This document shows positions 11,596-24,221 of a DNA stretch of 64,000 nt, in pieces. The translations under genes and the position numbers were made by a program. Where the stretch lies: NCBI RefSeq assembly GCF_010365805.1, contig NZ_CP048386.1, positions 744,001 to 808,000 on the forward strand, read 5' to 3'. The notes beneath the pieces are model-generated. The model was not told the origin of the DNA. It searched no databases and worked only from the letters and a program-made list of their open reading frames with translations. The DNA comes from Spiroplasma sp. BIUS-1 (lineage in GTDB: Bacteria; Bacillota_I; Bacilli_A; Mycoplasmatales; Mycoplasmataceae). Position 1 is the stretch's first letter. Every line of letters begins with the position of its first letter.

Positions 11596-12792
11596 CTATT
11601 TACTTTGAATTGCTTCAACACCAGGTAATACTTTACCTTCCATATATTCTAGTGAAGCTCCCCCACCAGTTGAAATGTGTGTGAATTTTTCTTTGAATCC
11701 TAATTGAATTGCAGCTGCAGCTGAATCTCCCCCACCAATTAATGTGAATGAGTCTTTTAAGTTAGCGATTGCTTCACAAACAGCTAAAGTACCTTTGTTG
11801 TAGTGTTCGAATTCGAATACTCCCATTGGTCCATTTCATGCAACTGTTTTTGCATCTTTTAAGATATCTTCAAATAATTCAATTGATTTTGGTCCGATAT
11901 CTAATCCCATTACATCTTCTGGTAAATCTACACCAGAAATTGTTGGTTCAGTATCTTTAAAATCAGTGTTGTTTGCTGAGTCTATTGGTAAAATAATTTT
12001 TCCATTTGCTTTTTCTAAATATTCTTTTGCTAATGAAACTTTATCTTCTTCACATAATGATTTACCAATGCTGTGACCTTGTGCTTTGAAGAATGTATAT
12101 GCCATTCCTCCACCAATAATAATTTTGTCAGCTTTTTCTAATAAGTTATCGATAACTCCGATTTTATCAGAAACTTTAGCCCCACCAATAATAGCTACGA
12201 ATGGGTGTTCTGGTTTATCAATTCCTTTTGATAACATTTCTAATTCTTTTTGAACTAAGAATCCAACACAGCTTTCAGCTATGTTTGAAGCGATCCCTAC
12301 GTTTGAAGCGTGGGCTCTATGTGCTGTACCAAATGCATCATTTACGAATACATCTCCTAATCCAGCTCAGTATTTTCCTAATTCAGCATTATTTTTTGAT
12401 TCGAATTTAACTAATTCTCCATTTTGAACATCTTCAAAACGTGTGTTTTCAAATAAAAGAATTTCTCCTTCATTTAAAGATTTAATAGCTGATTCCAGTT
12501 CTTCACCTCTAGTTTGTGCAACAAACTTAACTGATTTCCCTGATAATTCTTCTAATTTTTTAGCAACAGGAGCTAAAGATTTTTTAGCTTTATCACTTTC
12601 TTCTTTAATTCTGCTTAAGTGTGAAAATAAAACAATTTTTGCTCCATTTTCAATTAAGTGGTTAATAGTTGGTAATGCTGCTCTAATACGGTTATCGTCA
12701 GTTATAACACCATCTTTTAATGGTACGTTAAAGTCAACTCTAACAAGAACAGTTTTTCCAGATACTTGAATATCATTTAATGTTTTTTTCAT
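11596..12792 (-). CDS. pgk: Phosphoglycerate kinase
   Basis: 398 residues, normal length. It makes ATP and 3-phosphoglycerate from 1,3-bisphosphoglycerate. Family motifs are clear: [14 protein letters not shown] near the N-terminus (substrate Arg and Asn), [24 protein letters not shown], the nucleotide motif [19 protein letters not shown], and the C-terminal GGGDSAAA and [13 protein letters not shown]. Internal TGA codons (KYWAGLG, VAWNGPMG) encode conserved Trp residues, a strong confirmation of code 4. It lies 21 bases downstream of the Panacea-domain gene and in the same direction as gap. Confidence 0.97.
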
Positions 12793-12813
12793 TTTTCGTT
12801 CTCCTATACCTAA

Positions 12814-13326
12814 TTATTTTAAAACATTTTTGACCATAAAATCTATATAATCAAAAAAATTATCTGGATTTTCATTGTGAAACCTTATTATATCTTGATC
12901 TTTTATTAAATTATTTTTACTTGGTTTATATAGTTTTTTTCAAGGAGTTTGCTCGTGACAAATAACTACAATATCTCATGATTTTAAAGTTAATAAAAAA
13001 TTAACTATTTCATAAGTTATCTTATTATCCATTTCATATGAAAGATTAATTTCTTTGTCCATTTTTTCAATGTAGGTTATTGGGATATCAGATCTTGAAT
13101 AACTTGTATGTTTCTTCCACAATTCGTAAATAACAGGTCCTCATCTTCATGTTTCAAAATCTATATTAGCTATCTTATCTCTGAAAATTAAAAAGTAAGA
13201 ATAAACAATATAAATAATCTTTTGAATCTGAATTTGTGTAACTTTAGAAATACTTTTTTCTTTTTTAACTTTTGCAATTACATTCAAAATATAATCTATG
13301 AATTCATCTTTAGAATAAAAAAACAT
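12814..13326 (-). CDS. Panacea (DUF4065, SocA-like antitoxin) domain protein
   Basis: 170 residues, hidden by three TGA-Trp codons (two of them at residues 60 and 62). Compared with the Panacea/DUF4065 domain I see the leading helix QIQKIIYIVYSYFLIF, the signature WRWGPVIYELW at 60-70 and a C-terminal WKK after CHEQTP (123-131). In other bacteria this domain is the antitoxin part of type II toxin-antitoxin pairs or an adaptor such as SocA. Here no partner toxin lies beside it: gap is 59 bases upstream and pgk 21 bases downstream. It uses one TGG codon, rare here. AGGTG precedes the ATG. Family call is from motif reading only. Confidence 0.72.
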
Positions 13327-13385
13327 ATTTTCACCTCAATATTACTATCGATTTAAAAATATGCTTGTTTAATGTTATTTACAAA

Positions 13386-14402
<1,017 letters not shown>

Positions 14403-14429
14403 ATTAGTCAATTCCTTTCACGCTTTTAT

Positions 14430-14464
14430 TTTATACCTTATTGGTTTATTTATTAAATAAAACC
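14430..14464 (-). promoter_or_regulatory. gap promoter with a possible operator
   Basis: TATAAA reads on the minus strand at 14430-14435. An imperfect inverted repeat (GGTTTATTTA ... TAAATAAAACC) covers 14443-14464, overlapping the expected -35 region. It may bind a glycolysis regulator, but no such protein is known from this window. Confidence 0.4.
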
Positions 14465-14504
14465 TAAAAATTTTATTTCTATTTTTTCCATAAGAAATTT
14501 TTTG

Positions 14505-14525
14505 TAATGGAAAATAATTCCATTA
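14505..14525 (-). terminator. Hairpin at the dnaI stop codon
   Basis: TAATGGAA/TTCCATTA form a perfect 8-bp stem that contains the dnaI stop. A third near copy (TTATGGA, ~14489) allows an alternative pairing with the middle arm. The T-run is weak, so it may only partly stop transcription into gap. Confidence 0.45.
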
Positions 14526-15422
14526 GTATCTCTTGTTTTCTCCAACCATTTCAAACTCTTTTGAAAGACCTTTTATTCTCTCGGTAAACCTTAAAGTCTT
14601 TTGCATTTCGAATCTTTTTTCATCTGGTTTTGTCACTCTTTTATTTAAGTAATACTTTTGAAGATCTTCTATTGAGAAATTTGATGTAAAATAAGTTATT
14701 TTTTTGTTTTCAAGTCTATGGTTTAATATACCGAACATAAGTTCATCTCTACTTCAATCACTTACAACTTCAGCTCCAATGTCATCAAGTATTAGAACAT
14801 CAACTTTTAAACAATCATCATAAAATCTTGATAAGCTTGTTTTTTCTTCTGTATTAAATGTATCTTTTACGATTTTTATTAGTTTATTTACAGTTACAAA
14901 TATTACTTTTTTATCTTTTTTTGCATATGTATTTGCCAATCTTTTCATTAAAAAAGTTTTACCTGCTCCTGGATTTCCAAAAATATATAGACCTTTTCAA
15001 GAACCTTCAACAATGTTATCTCTAATTTGTTTAAATAGAATTTGCATTTGCTTTGGAACTTTTGCTATTTCAAGGGTTTCGATATATTCACCAATAGTTT
15101 GAGTATTTTCGAGTAAATCATAGTCTGCATGAATTATATTCTTTGTAATTTTGTAATCTTTATTTTCAAAAATTCAGTGTTTACAGTTTTTGCTTGATAT
15201 ATAGAATAAATTATTTTTGTAAACAAGAACACCTTGAACTCCCGGTATTACTTGTTTACATTCACTTAAAGGTCCTTCTTTTGAACATAAAGTATACTCA
15301 GTTAAAAATCTGTTTATAACTAAAATATTATTCTCTAGAATCTGATCTGATATTTTATGTTTCTCTATTAATTCTTTTAAACTTGAATGTGTTTTTATTT
15401 CTTCTAAGGTAAATCTTTTCAT
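14523..15422 (-). CDS. dnaI: DnaI-type helicase loader (AAA+ ATPase)
   Basis: 299 residues. The N-terminal ~120 residues form the helicase-binding part with Cys residues near KEGPLSECKQ and NCKH; then Walker A GNPGAGKT, Walker B DVLILDDIGAE and a C-terminal region ending ERIKGLSKEF. It loads the replicative helicase at the origin, as in Bacillus DnaI. Its ATG directly follows the stop of the DnaB-type initiator (TAGATG), with GAGGTG inside the upstream gene. TGA at several positions reads as Trp. Confidence 0.9.
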
Positions 15423-16697
15423 CTAAAAATCACCTCATCCACTCTCATCAAAAGTAACATCATCTTCAACGTTTATTTTGTAAGTACTCTTGTTTAAAGC
15501 ATCATCTCATCTTCTGCCCAAATCAATAGTTACGTCTTTACTTGATTTAATATTTGATTTAGATTTTTGGTGGGCAACTTTAAGATACTCAAAGGCCTCA
15601 GGGGCTGTTTTAAACCCGTTCTCTGACATTGTTGAAGCTATCTTGTAAATATAGTTAGGAACTATTTTTCCTTTGTTTTTAAGGAATACAAAGTCAAATA
15701 AACAGTTAACTACACCATTTCTTAATTTGTATTTATTTTGCAATATCTCGATTATTTCGTTTTGAGTTTTATCAAGTTCTTTAATTTCTTTATTTTTAGT
15801 TACCAATAAAGCCAATAAGTATTCTTCTGGTTCTATTGTTTCCATTTCATTTAGTTTTTGAGTTTTTTTAACTTGAATATTTTGTTTTACATCAATTTCA
15901 GGAACTGTTGGTGCAAATTCTTCTTTTTTAAATACAAGTTTAGCAACTTCTTTATAGAATAAAGAATTATCAAATGAACATGTTTCTTTGTCATAAATCA
16001 TTTTAACTATTTCTTTTATTTCGAATTGACTTATATTATATGATCCAAAAACATCTTCAATTGCTTTTTTAACAGTTTGATTATTTTTACTTATAATTAC
16101 ATCTTCTTTTTCTAAAGAATCAATTAAATTAGCATAATCTAGACCTTTTAATAAAGCATTTGTTCTTTTTGGTTTTGCTTTTATCATTGTTGTTTGTTCT
16201 GATTTAATATCTTCAAGCTGACCAAATACCTCTGCAAATTTAGAAGAAGTATCTTTATATCCACTTTCAAGAGATATTTCACCTTCATCTCTAAATGTAA
16301 ATCTAACAAGTTCATAATCTTCTTTTTTTAACTTTGATAGGAGCGCATTGTTGAAAACTTGGTTTTCAAAAAAATCAACTGGCTCTAAAGGTGAATAGAC
16401 ATTGAAAATTATAGTTTCTTTTTCTTTGTTTTCTAAAGTTCTTAAAAGCCCTAGAGCTTCTAATTTTTTAATATATTTGGCAAGACTTTGTTTTGTAATT
16501 CCAGTGATTTTTGATAACCTAGCATCTGAAAGTGTTATTTTCTTGAACTCACTTAAAATATATGATTCATTGATTAGCGTGTAATATAAAGAAACCGCTT
16601 TTGATCCCATTATTGGTTGGTATAGGTAGGTAATTATTTTATTATTTGAGCTATCAATGATATTTTTAAGAACAACTCTGTAACTGAAATTATCCAT
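15423..16697 (-). CDS. dnaB: DnaB/DnaD-type replication initiation protein
   Basis: 424 residues. This is the Bacillus-type DnaB (replication initiation and membrane attachment), not the helicase. The N-terminus has the family pattern TYLYQPIMGSKAVSLYYTL, followed by a winged-helix segment (SDARLSKITGITKQSLAKYI), a middle linker, and a C-terminal DnaD-like helical domain around residues 290-400 (YKLRNGVVNCLFDFVF). It acts between DnaA/DnaD and DnaI in helicase loading. Start ATG at 16697 has a strong GGAGG. It sits in a two-gene unit with dnaI. Confidence 0.87.
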
Positions 16698-16799
16698 AAT
16701 TTACCTCCGTACCTTTGACTAATTAATAATAAAAAAAAGAAAAAAAATTGAAACCTATTTAATATTTTTTATCTAATTGACTAACAAATGTGAATATAA

Positions 16800-16840
16800 A
16801 AACTTGATAAACTCCTTTATTTAAAAGGTTTTATCAAGTT
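16800..16840 (-). terminator. Terminator of polA-mutM
   Basis: Long stem with outer arms AACTTGATAA (16801-16810) and TTATCAAGTT (16831-16840) and an inner AAAGG/CCTTT pairing. The minus-strand RNA ends in TTTTT. Confidence 0.8.
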
Positions 16841-16847
16841 ATCCACA
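16839..16847 (+). promoter_or_regulatory. Single perfect DnaA-box sequence
   Basis: TTATCCACA matches the DnaA box exactly, between mutM and dnaB. About one such 9-mer is expected by chance in a window this size, so it may mean nothing. Confidence 0.3.
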
Positions 16848-16849
16848 TA

Positions 16850-17683
16850 TTAATATAAATTTTGGCATTGTGAACAAAAATAAGTTCCTCTTCCATTTAC
16901 TTTTATTTTTTCAATAATTTTTCCACACTCAAAACATGGCTTTGCTTTTCTTAAATGCACTTTTAATTCGTTTTGAAATTTACCATCGATTCCTTGTTCT
17001 GGTTGGTATGAATCTATTGTAGAACCACCCAAATCAATTGATTTTTTTAGTATCTTTTTTGATGAATCTAGAATGTTTTCAAAATCCTTTAAAGATAGGC
17101 TACTAGCTCTTTTTTCTGGATGAATTTTTGAATCAAAAAGTATTTCATCAGCATAAATGTTACCAATTCCTGAAATTTTTGTCTGATCAAGCAGAACTGT
17201 TTTTATATGTTTGTTTGACTTAGACATTACATCCATAAGATATTGACCATTTATACTATTATCAAAAGGTTCTGGACCAACTTTAGCAATAGGGTTTTGA
17301 TTTTTAAAGTCATTTTTATCTTGTAAATGAAGTGTTCCAAACTTTCTTGTGTCATTATAAATAAGCATTTTGTTGTTGCTTAACTCAAAAATAGCTTCTA
17401 CATGTTTTGGGTCATAAACATCTCCTTTGTCATAAACAAATCATTTCCCTTCCATTCTCAAGTGGCTTATAAGAACAATTTCTTGTAGTTCAAAAATGAT
17501 ATGCTTAGCAATTCTTGAAATGTTATCAATTTTTCTACCCTTAACTTTATTTTCAAAATCAGATATAGATATATCTGTTTTTACTAAGTTTGGGTAAGTT
17601 ATTTTAACATTCTCAATAGTAAGACCCTTTACTTTCTTATTTAAAATTCTAATAACCGTTTCAACTTCTGGTAATTCTGGCAT
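16850..17683 (-). CDS. mutM: Formamidopyrimidine-DNA glycosylase
   Basis: 277 residues, normal length. It removes 8-oxoguanine and ring-opened purines and nicks the backbone. The N-terminal MPELPEVET supplies Pro2 and Glu3 of the active site; LISHLRMEGK, DQTKISGIGNIYADEILF and the C-terminal zinc finger (CFECGK ... CSQCQ) are all intact. The start is fixed by Pro2 chemistry, with AAGGAG upstream. It follows polA by 12 bases, linking repair synthesis with base excision. Confidence 0.96.
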
Positions 17684-17695
17684 ACAAATTTCTCC

Positions 17696-20392
17696 TTATT
17701 TTAAGCCAAATCAATCATTCGCTTGTGAAAAGTTAATTTCTAACTCCACCAAAGCTTTTCTGTTCTTGTTTGAAAGTTCTAACAAGTTGTTGTAAGCATC
17801 TTTCATAGTTTCAAGAACCATTTCCTTTACTTGATCTAACTCTTTTTTCTTCACTAATAATATTATCTCATCGTGTATTTGGGCAACCATTTTTGTTTCA
17901 AAATTATTTTCTTTTAATTTTGTAAAAACATTTATCATTGCTACTTTTAGAATATCTGCTGCAGTTCCTTGTATTGGAGCATTTACAGCAGCTCTTTCTC
18001 CAAACTGTTTTACCATATAATTTGAGTTACTTAATTCATAGATGTATCTTCTTCTATTCCCTAGAGTTTCTACATATCCCTTTTCGTAACCAAACTTAAT
18101 AACTTCTTCTTTGAATTTTAAAATTTGCGGGAAACCTTGATAGTAAGCTTTTATATATTCTTTTGCTTGTGGAATAGATATTTTTAAGTCTTTTGCAAGA
18201 CCAAAATCACTCAAACCATACAAAATACCAAAGTTAAATACTTTAGCAACTCTTCTTTGTTCCGAACTAACTTCTTGATCTTCTTCTAAATCAAAAATAC
18301 TTCTTGCAGCTTCAGAGTGAATGTCTCTTTTCATTGAGAAAATTTGAATTAGTTTTTCTTCTTCAACAATATCTGCCAATACTCTTAACTCAATTTGTGA
18401 GTAGTCGAAACTTAGATATAGGTTTTCTTCATTTGTAACAAAAATCTTTCTTACATTTTTTTGTTCTTCATCTCTTACAGAAATATTTTGCATATTTGGA
18501 TAACTAGAACTTAATCTCCCTGTATTTGTTAAAGTTTGATTGAATATTGTATGAACCTTATTATCTGGATGAATAAATTTTTCAAAACCTTTTAAGTATG
18601 TTGAATATAACTTGCTGTATTTTCTAAAAGCAATAATTTTAGAAATTACAGGATGCTTATCTTCTAATGCATCTAAAGTTTCTCTATCTGTACTTCCCTT
18701 GTTGTAGTCTGGCAGCTTTAATTTATCAAATAAAAGTTCTTTTAATTGTTTAGGTGAACCTATATTAAAACTTTCATCAACATATTCTTTTAATTCATCT
18801 TTAATTTCAATTTCTAATTTAGTTAGAATCTCTAAGATGTTTTTTTCTTGTTCTGAAAGTTCTTTTCTATCAACTTCTATTCCTTCTACTTCCATATCAA
18901 TTAAAACTTTTGCAAAGGGAAGTTCGATTTTTTCATATAAACTTGTTTGCTTATTGTTTTCTAATTGTTTTATAACTTCTTGTTCATGTTGTTTTATTAT
19001 CAAAGCCTTGTTAACCAAATAGTCCATTTTAACTTTTTCATCAATCAATTGAGTTCTTTTTACACCTTTTCCAAAAATTTCTTCAAAAGTTTTAATTTCA
19101 CTAGATTGATCCAACATTATAACGTGTTGTTCAAAAGTAGATTTGATATTTGAATTAATTACATAACAACCAATCATCATGTCGTAAATAAAATTATCTG
19201 GATTTATTTTATAACCCATTTTCTTTAAAGCAACTATTGTTTTCTTTAAATCATATGTTTTAAAATTTGAGTTAAGTAAAAAACTTTGGAATTGTTCATC
19301 CAAAACAGATTCATTTCAGTTAAAAATACTGATTTCTTCACTCGATTTAAAAGTGTAATAAAAATTACCTTTATTATTTACAACAGAAATACCAATAACA
19401 TCACTTGTATGATAGTTGTCATTAAGAGTTTCTAAATAAATGTAGTTTTCTTTATCACTAAATGTTGAGTCTCATTTATTTAAAACTTTATATTCTAATT
19501 TAAACTCCTCAACTTTGTCTTCGCTTTTTGAGCTAAATTTTTTTAAAAGAGAATTCATTTCATATCTAATGAAAAAATCTCTTAACCCATTAAAGTCAAT
19601 TTCAGTTTTATCAAAACTTATATTATCGATTACCATTTCCTTGTGAATGGTTGCAATTTCTTTTGACAGGAAAGCATCTTCCTTACCAGCAATTAGTTTA
19701 GCTTGTTTGGCACCTTTTATTAAATTTATATTTTCATAAATATTTTCTAGTGTTTTAAATTCTTGCAATAATTCTTTTGCAGTTTTTTCACCAATTCCAG
19801 CAACACCTTTTATGTTGTCAGATGAGTCTCCTCTCAAACCTTTATAATCAACAACTTGTTCTGGAGTTACTCCTCATTTTTCAAAAAGTTTTTCTCTATT
19901 ATAAATCATTAAATCACTTGTACCTATTTGCGGTGATAGAACAAATGTTTTATCAGAAATAAGTTGATACATATCTTGATCACTTGTAAGAATATGAGTT
20001 TCTGCATCAACATCTGCTTCTAAAGTTTGTGATATTGTACCAATTATGTCATCTGCTTCAAAGTTTTCAACTTCAAATCATTCAATATTTGCATTAGTTA
20101 AAAATTCTCTCACTATAGGGAATTGCATTACCAACTCTGAGGGCGTTTTTGCTCTTCCAGCTTTATAATCTTTTAACTTATCGTGTCTAAATGTTTTTTT
20201 ACCTTTATCAAAAGCTACTTTAACGCAAAAATAATCATTTTTTTCAATGATATTCATTAGCATATTAATAAATGAGTAAACAGCATTTGTGGGTATACCA
20301 CTTTTTGTAGTAAGTGTCGCTCTACCATAAGAGCTGTAGAACGCTCTAAAAATAAGAGCATTTCCATCTACAAGTAAGAATTTCTTTTTCAT
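17696..20392 (-). CDS. polA: DNA polymerase I
   Basis: 898 residues. N-terminal 5'-3' nuclease: LLVDGNALIFRAFYSS, EADDIIG, LTSDQDMYQL, GLRGDSSDNIKGVAGIGEKTA. C-terminal polymerase: motif A LSFDYSQIELRVLADI, motif B RRVAKVFNFGILYGLSDFG, motif C AQIHDEIIL. Between them the 3'-5' exonuclease region lacks the usual DxE start (here YIYLET), so proofreading is probably lost, as in Bacillus Pol I. It fills gaps and removes RNA primers. I start at the ATG 20392, which has GGTG 6 bases before; an in-frame ATG at 20404 is possible. Same operon as mutM, 53 bases after dnaE. Confidence 0.95.
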
Positions 20393-20421
20393 ATTTTTCA
20401 CCATTAATTCTATAATAACAA

Positions 20422-20444
20422 AAAAAGTGCTTATAGCACTTTTT
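20422..20444 (-). terminator. Terminator of dnaE
   Basis: 9-bp perfect stem (AAAAAGTGC/GCACTTTTT, loop TTATA) between dnaE and polA, with minus-strand T-run. Confidence 0.8.
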
Positions 20445-20445
20445 A

Positions 20446-23442
20446 TTATATCTCTTTAATAAACTCTAAAAGAACTGCATTAATTTTGTTATTAAATTTT
20501 TGAGTTTTTATTTTAATAATTAAATTTTTTCCTAAATTTAATTTTGACTTCAAACTCTCATAAACAGAAGAGAAAACAGTTACAACCATTGAATCAGTTT
20601 CGTCTGCTATATCAATGAATCCCATTTCGTTTCCATTCTTATCTTTCTTTGTAATTATATTTTCAATATTTACAAGAACATCACACACAATTGACTCTTC
20701 TTTTAATGTATTTAACAGTCTTAATTTTTGACTATTCATTATTTTTTGTCTGATTATTGAAAGAGGATGTGCAGATACGAAGAATCCTAAGTACTCTTTT
20801 TCAAAACCAACTATCTCTTCGGGTTTGTCTTTTCTTTTTTCTAAATCTAAAGAAATGTTAGGATCATTTAATAATGTTGTTGTAGAACTTAAATTAAAAA
20901 TCTGTTCTCTTTTATTTATTAAATCTTTTCTTGCAAAACCATAACAATCAAATGCTCCAGAATAAACTAGTGCTGTGTATCTTTGCTCTGTTAAACCTTT
21001 TTCTTTCATATTCCCAATTAGTAGAAGTATATTTTCAAAAGCTTCTTTATTAGTTTTAAATAATTCTTTTATGTTTTTTAAAAACTCAGGACCAATGTAT
21101 TTAATAATATTCATTGGTATATTAATCATATTATTATGGAAAACATAAATACTATTTGGATTTTTTATTGTTGGTGGGTTAACGTGAAACCCTGCATTTT
21201 TTATTTCATTTAAATATTGAGATGTTTTTGTTTCATTTCTAATTGAACCATTTAAAAGAGAACAATAAAATGCTGACTTAAAGTTTGCTTTTAAGTACGC
21301 CATTCAATAACTTATTAAAGAATAAGCTATAGCATGCGATTTATTAAATCCATATAAAGCGAACTTTTCAATATAAACCCATATCTCATTTGCTTTATTT
21401 TGAGAATAACCATTTTCAACAGCTTGTTGGGTAAACTCCTCTTTAAATTGGCTCATTAGGTTTTTATCTTTTTTACCAATAGCTCTTCTAACAATATCTG
21501 CTTTACTCAAACTCATGTTAGCAACTCTTTGTAACATTTGCATTATTTGTTCTTGATAAACTATTATTCCGAAAGTCGATTCTAAAATGTCTTCTAGATT
21601 TTTATCAATAGAATATTTTAAATCACTATTATTTTTTCTTTCTATAAATAATGGAATGTTATCTTGTGGTCCCGGTCTATATAATGCACTTGTTAAGGCG
21701 ATATCATCAATTGAGTTTGCTTTCATTTTTATAAGAACATCTGTCATACCACTTGATTCAAGTTGAAAAATACCACTTGTATCTCCACTTCTTAATAGTT
21801 CGAATGTTTTTTTATCATCTAAAGGAATATCTTCAAGTTTTATATCTTTTTTTTCAATCATTTTAATATTTTTTAAAACTTCTTGAATTATAGAAAGGTT
21901 TCTTAAACCTAAAATATCTGTTTTTATTAAACCTATCTCTTCTAAGTGATTCATAGAAAATTGTGTTTGAGAAATTCCGTTTATACCAATTTTGGTTGGA
22001 ACAACTTTGTATAGTTCGACATCTGAAAAAACAACTCCAGCAGCATGAGTTCCTGTTTGTCTTGGAAGACCAATTATTTTTTCACTAATTTCAAAAATCT
22101 GAGGATATTTTTCTTTATACTTTCTTAATGTCTCACTATCTTCAAGAGCTAATTTTAAATCCTTTATATTTTTGTCATTTATTTGTTTTGTCATATGATT
22201 AATATCATTCATTGGTACATCAAAAATTCTTCCACAATCTCTTAAAGCATTTTTAATACCAATTGTTTGGAAGGTTGTTATTGTAGCGAAGTGATCTTTT
22301 CCATATTTATTGAAAAGATACTCTAAAATTTCTTCTCTTCTATCATCTTGGAAATCTAAATCTATATCCGGCAAAGTAACTCTGTCTATATTTAAAAATC
22401 TTTCAAACAATAAATCTCACTCTATTGGATCTAGTTTTGTTATCTTTAATAAAAAGGCAACCAAACTTCCTGCAGCAGAACCTCTACCCGGACCATATAA
22501 TATTTTTAATCTGATAGCTTCTGAGATCATATCGTGAACAATTAAAAAATAATCTTCGAATCCCATTTTGTTTATTACATCTAATTCATATGCAAGTCTC
22601 TCTTTGTAAATTTGTTTGTTCAAGTTATTTTTTGTTTCAAAATAATCATCTAGGAAGTTCTCGCAAATCATTTTTAAATATTCTCTAGAAGGCATTTTTT
22701 TGCTATTTGGATATTTTAAAAAATGTTTCTCTTTAACAAAAATGCTTTTGTAATCAATAAGCGAAGAAATTTTTAATATGTTGTTTATGTGATTTTCTAC
22801 ATTCATGTAATTTTCGACTACTTCTTTTGGAAAGAAAAAGTTTTTATCTACATTAGTAAGTTCAGAGATTAGTTTTCCCTCTCCAATAGCTAACAGTGTT
22901 TTATAAACCGGAAACTCATTTTCATTTAAAAAATTAATAGGATTTGCAAAAACACTATTTGAATGTTTTGAAAAGAAATTACTATTTTGTTTTGTTATTC
23001 CAATATAAAAATTTTCTGAGTTTAAATTTTTATTAAACTTGTCTAAAAAGTTATCTACATTTTCAATTGAAAACGAACAAACTATAATTAAATCATTTGA
23101 TAATGTATCTCAAAAAACTTTTTCCAAATTTTCTAAATTAACTTTATCATTTTGGTTTAAGTATGAACTTATGTAACTAATTTTTTGAAAACCTATGTTA
23201 TTTTTTGCATATATCAAAATACTTCCAAAAGACAAATCAATATTCAAACCTATAATAGGTTTAAGATCTTTTGAAATAGCCTTTTCATAGAATTCAGCAG
23301 ATCCATACATAGAATTTTTGTCTGCATAAAAAGCATATTCTAAATTATTTAATTTTAAAAAGTTCAAATAATCATCAATTTTTATTGTTGAGTTTAAAAA
23401 GTTGTAACAACTTTGAACATTAAGTAAATTTAAATACTCCAT
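20446..23442 (-). CDS. dnaE: DNA polymerase III alpha subunit, DnaE type
   Basis: 998 residues, with TGA-Trp at several places. The polymerase core has [12 protein letters not shown] (two catalytic Asp) and [25 protein letters not shown] and [19 protein letters not shown] follow. In the N-terminal PHP domain the usual metal-binding TDH region is [12 protein letters not shown], so the His/Asp ligands are partly lost. The C-terminal OB-fold part is reduced. Firmicutes use such an enzyme beside PolC. The ATG at 23442 has GAGG 6 bases before; a GTG at 23454 is in frame but poorly spaced. A terminator separates it from polA. Confidence 0.94.
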
Positions 23443-23482
23443 AGCAAACCTCACTTCTCTTATTTTACATTATTAACAAAAA

Positions 23483-23506
23483 AACACCATTTAATTAAAT
23501 AGTGTT
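23483..23506 (-). terminator. Terminator of ezrA-thiI-J-domain genes
   Basis: AACACYATTT/AAATRGTGTT stem with one G-U in the minus-strand RNA, followed by a T-run. It overlaps the stop of the J-domain gene. Confidence 0.75.
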
Positions 23507-23912
23507 AATTTTTTCTCCTATTGAAATCATCGACAATTGTTTCGTAAGCATTATTAATTTTTGTCATTTCAGCTTGTGCTTCTAAATTATTTGGGTTTTT
23601 ATCTGGGTGATATTTTTTTGCAAGTTCAATATATCTTGACTTAACCTCTTTCAAGGTTGCTCCTTGACTCAAACCCAAAACTTGATAAGCTTGTTCCAAT
23701 TGAGATGGACCTCTATAAAAATCTGATGCAGAATCAGATCTGTCATAACCAGCTCCAGCAAAATCCTCATCAGAATAGCGACTTTGTGTATTGTCTCTAT
23801 TTCGATTTGTTCCACCACGTCTTCTTCTAACTGAACCAAAAATAAGATCAATTATTATTGCGTAAAAAATTATTTGTAATATTCTAGATATTATTTTAAA
23901 AAATGTATCCAT
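23505..23912 (-). CDS. Membrane-anchored J-domain protein
   Basis: 135 residues. One hydrophobic helix at residues 5-26 (FFKIISRILQIIFYAIIIDL), a basic RRRRGG stretch, a polar linker, and a J-domain at about 72-130 with the HPD motif at 102-104. J-domains stimulate ATP use by DnaK-type Hsp70. The helix should put the J-domain in the cytosol next to the membrane. It overlaps nothing; the upstream small membrane gene ends 15 bases before. Not DnaJ itself, since the zinc-finger and C-terminal regions are missing. Confidence 0.85.
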   Translation of the reverse strand: MDTFFKIISRILQIIFYAIIIDLIFGSVRRRRGGTNRNRDNTQSRYSDEDFAGAGYDRSDSASDFYRGPSQLEQAYQVLGLSQGATLKEVKSRYIELAKKYHPDKNPNNLEAQAEMTKINNAYETIVDDFNRRKN

Positions 23913-23927
23913 GATTTCAACTCTTCT

Positions 23928-24221
23928 CTAGCGAATTGCTATTCAAACTATTAATAAGATTATAATTAATAAGATTATTATATATGCTGTTATTTTATAA
24001 ATAAAATAATTGGTTTTCTTTTTCTTATTCTTAACATTTGATTCTGCTTTTTTTTCTTTCAAAATAGGTGTTGGTATTTCAGATATAGTTAAAGAATCAT
24101 CCTTATAGTTTTCTATTTCAAACTCTTGATCATATGCCAATGTCTCACTGTTAACAACACTTCCATTGAAAACTCCAAACTTACTTGTTTCGGTTTTCTT
24201 TTTTGTTTTATTGTTTTTCAA
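23928..24221 (-). CDS. Small C-tail-anchored membrane protein
   Basis: 97 residues starting at TTG 24221, with GGTGG placed just before it inside thiI. The first ~65 residues are Lys/Glu-rich and cytosolic; the last ~28 are one strong hydrophobic helix, followed by WIAIR. The TTG start overlaps the end of thiI by 14 bases, so expression is probably coupled. No family recognised. It sits between thiI and the J-domain membrane protein. Confidence 0.65.

Noticed and set aside
16839-16847. Perfect DnaA box near dnaB as an origin or control site
   Set aside because: Only one box is seen and about one exact match is expected by chance in 64 kb, so no origin is claimed.
20446-22806. Frameshifted or broken dnaE pieces
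   Set aside because: The pieces join in one frame when TGA is read as Trp; no real stop lies between 20446 and 23442.
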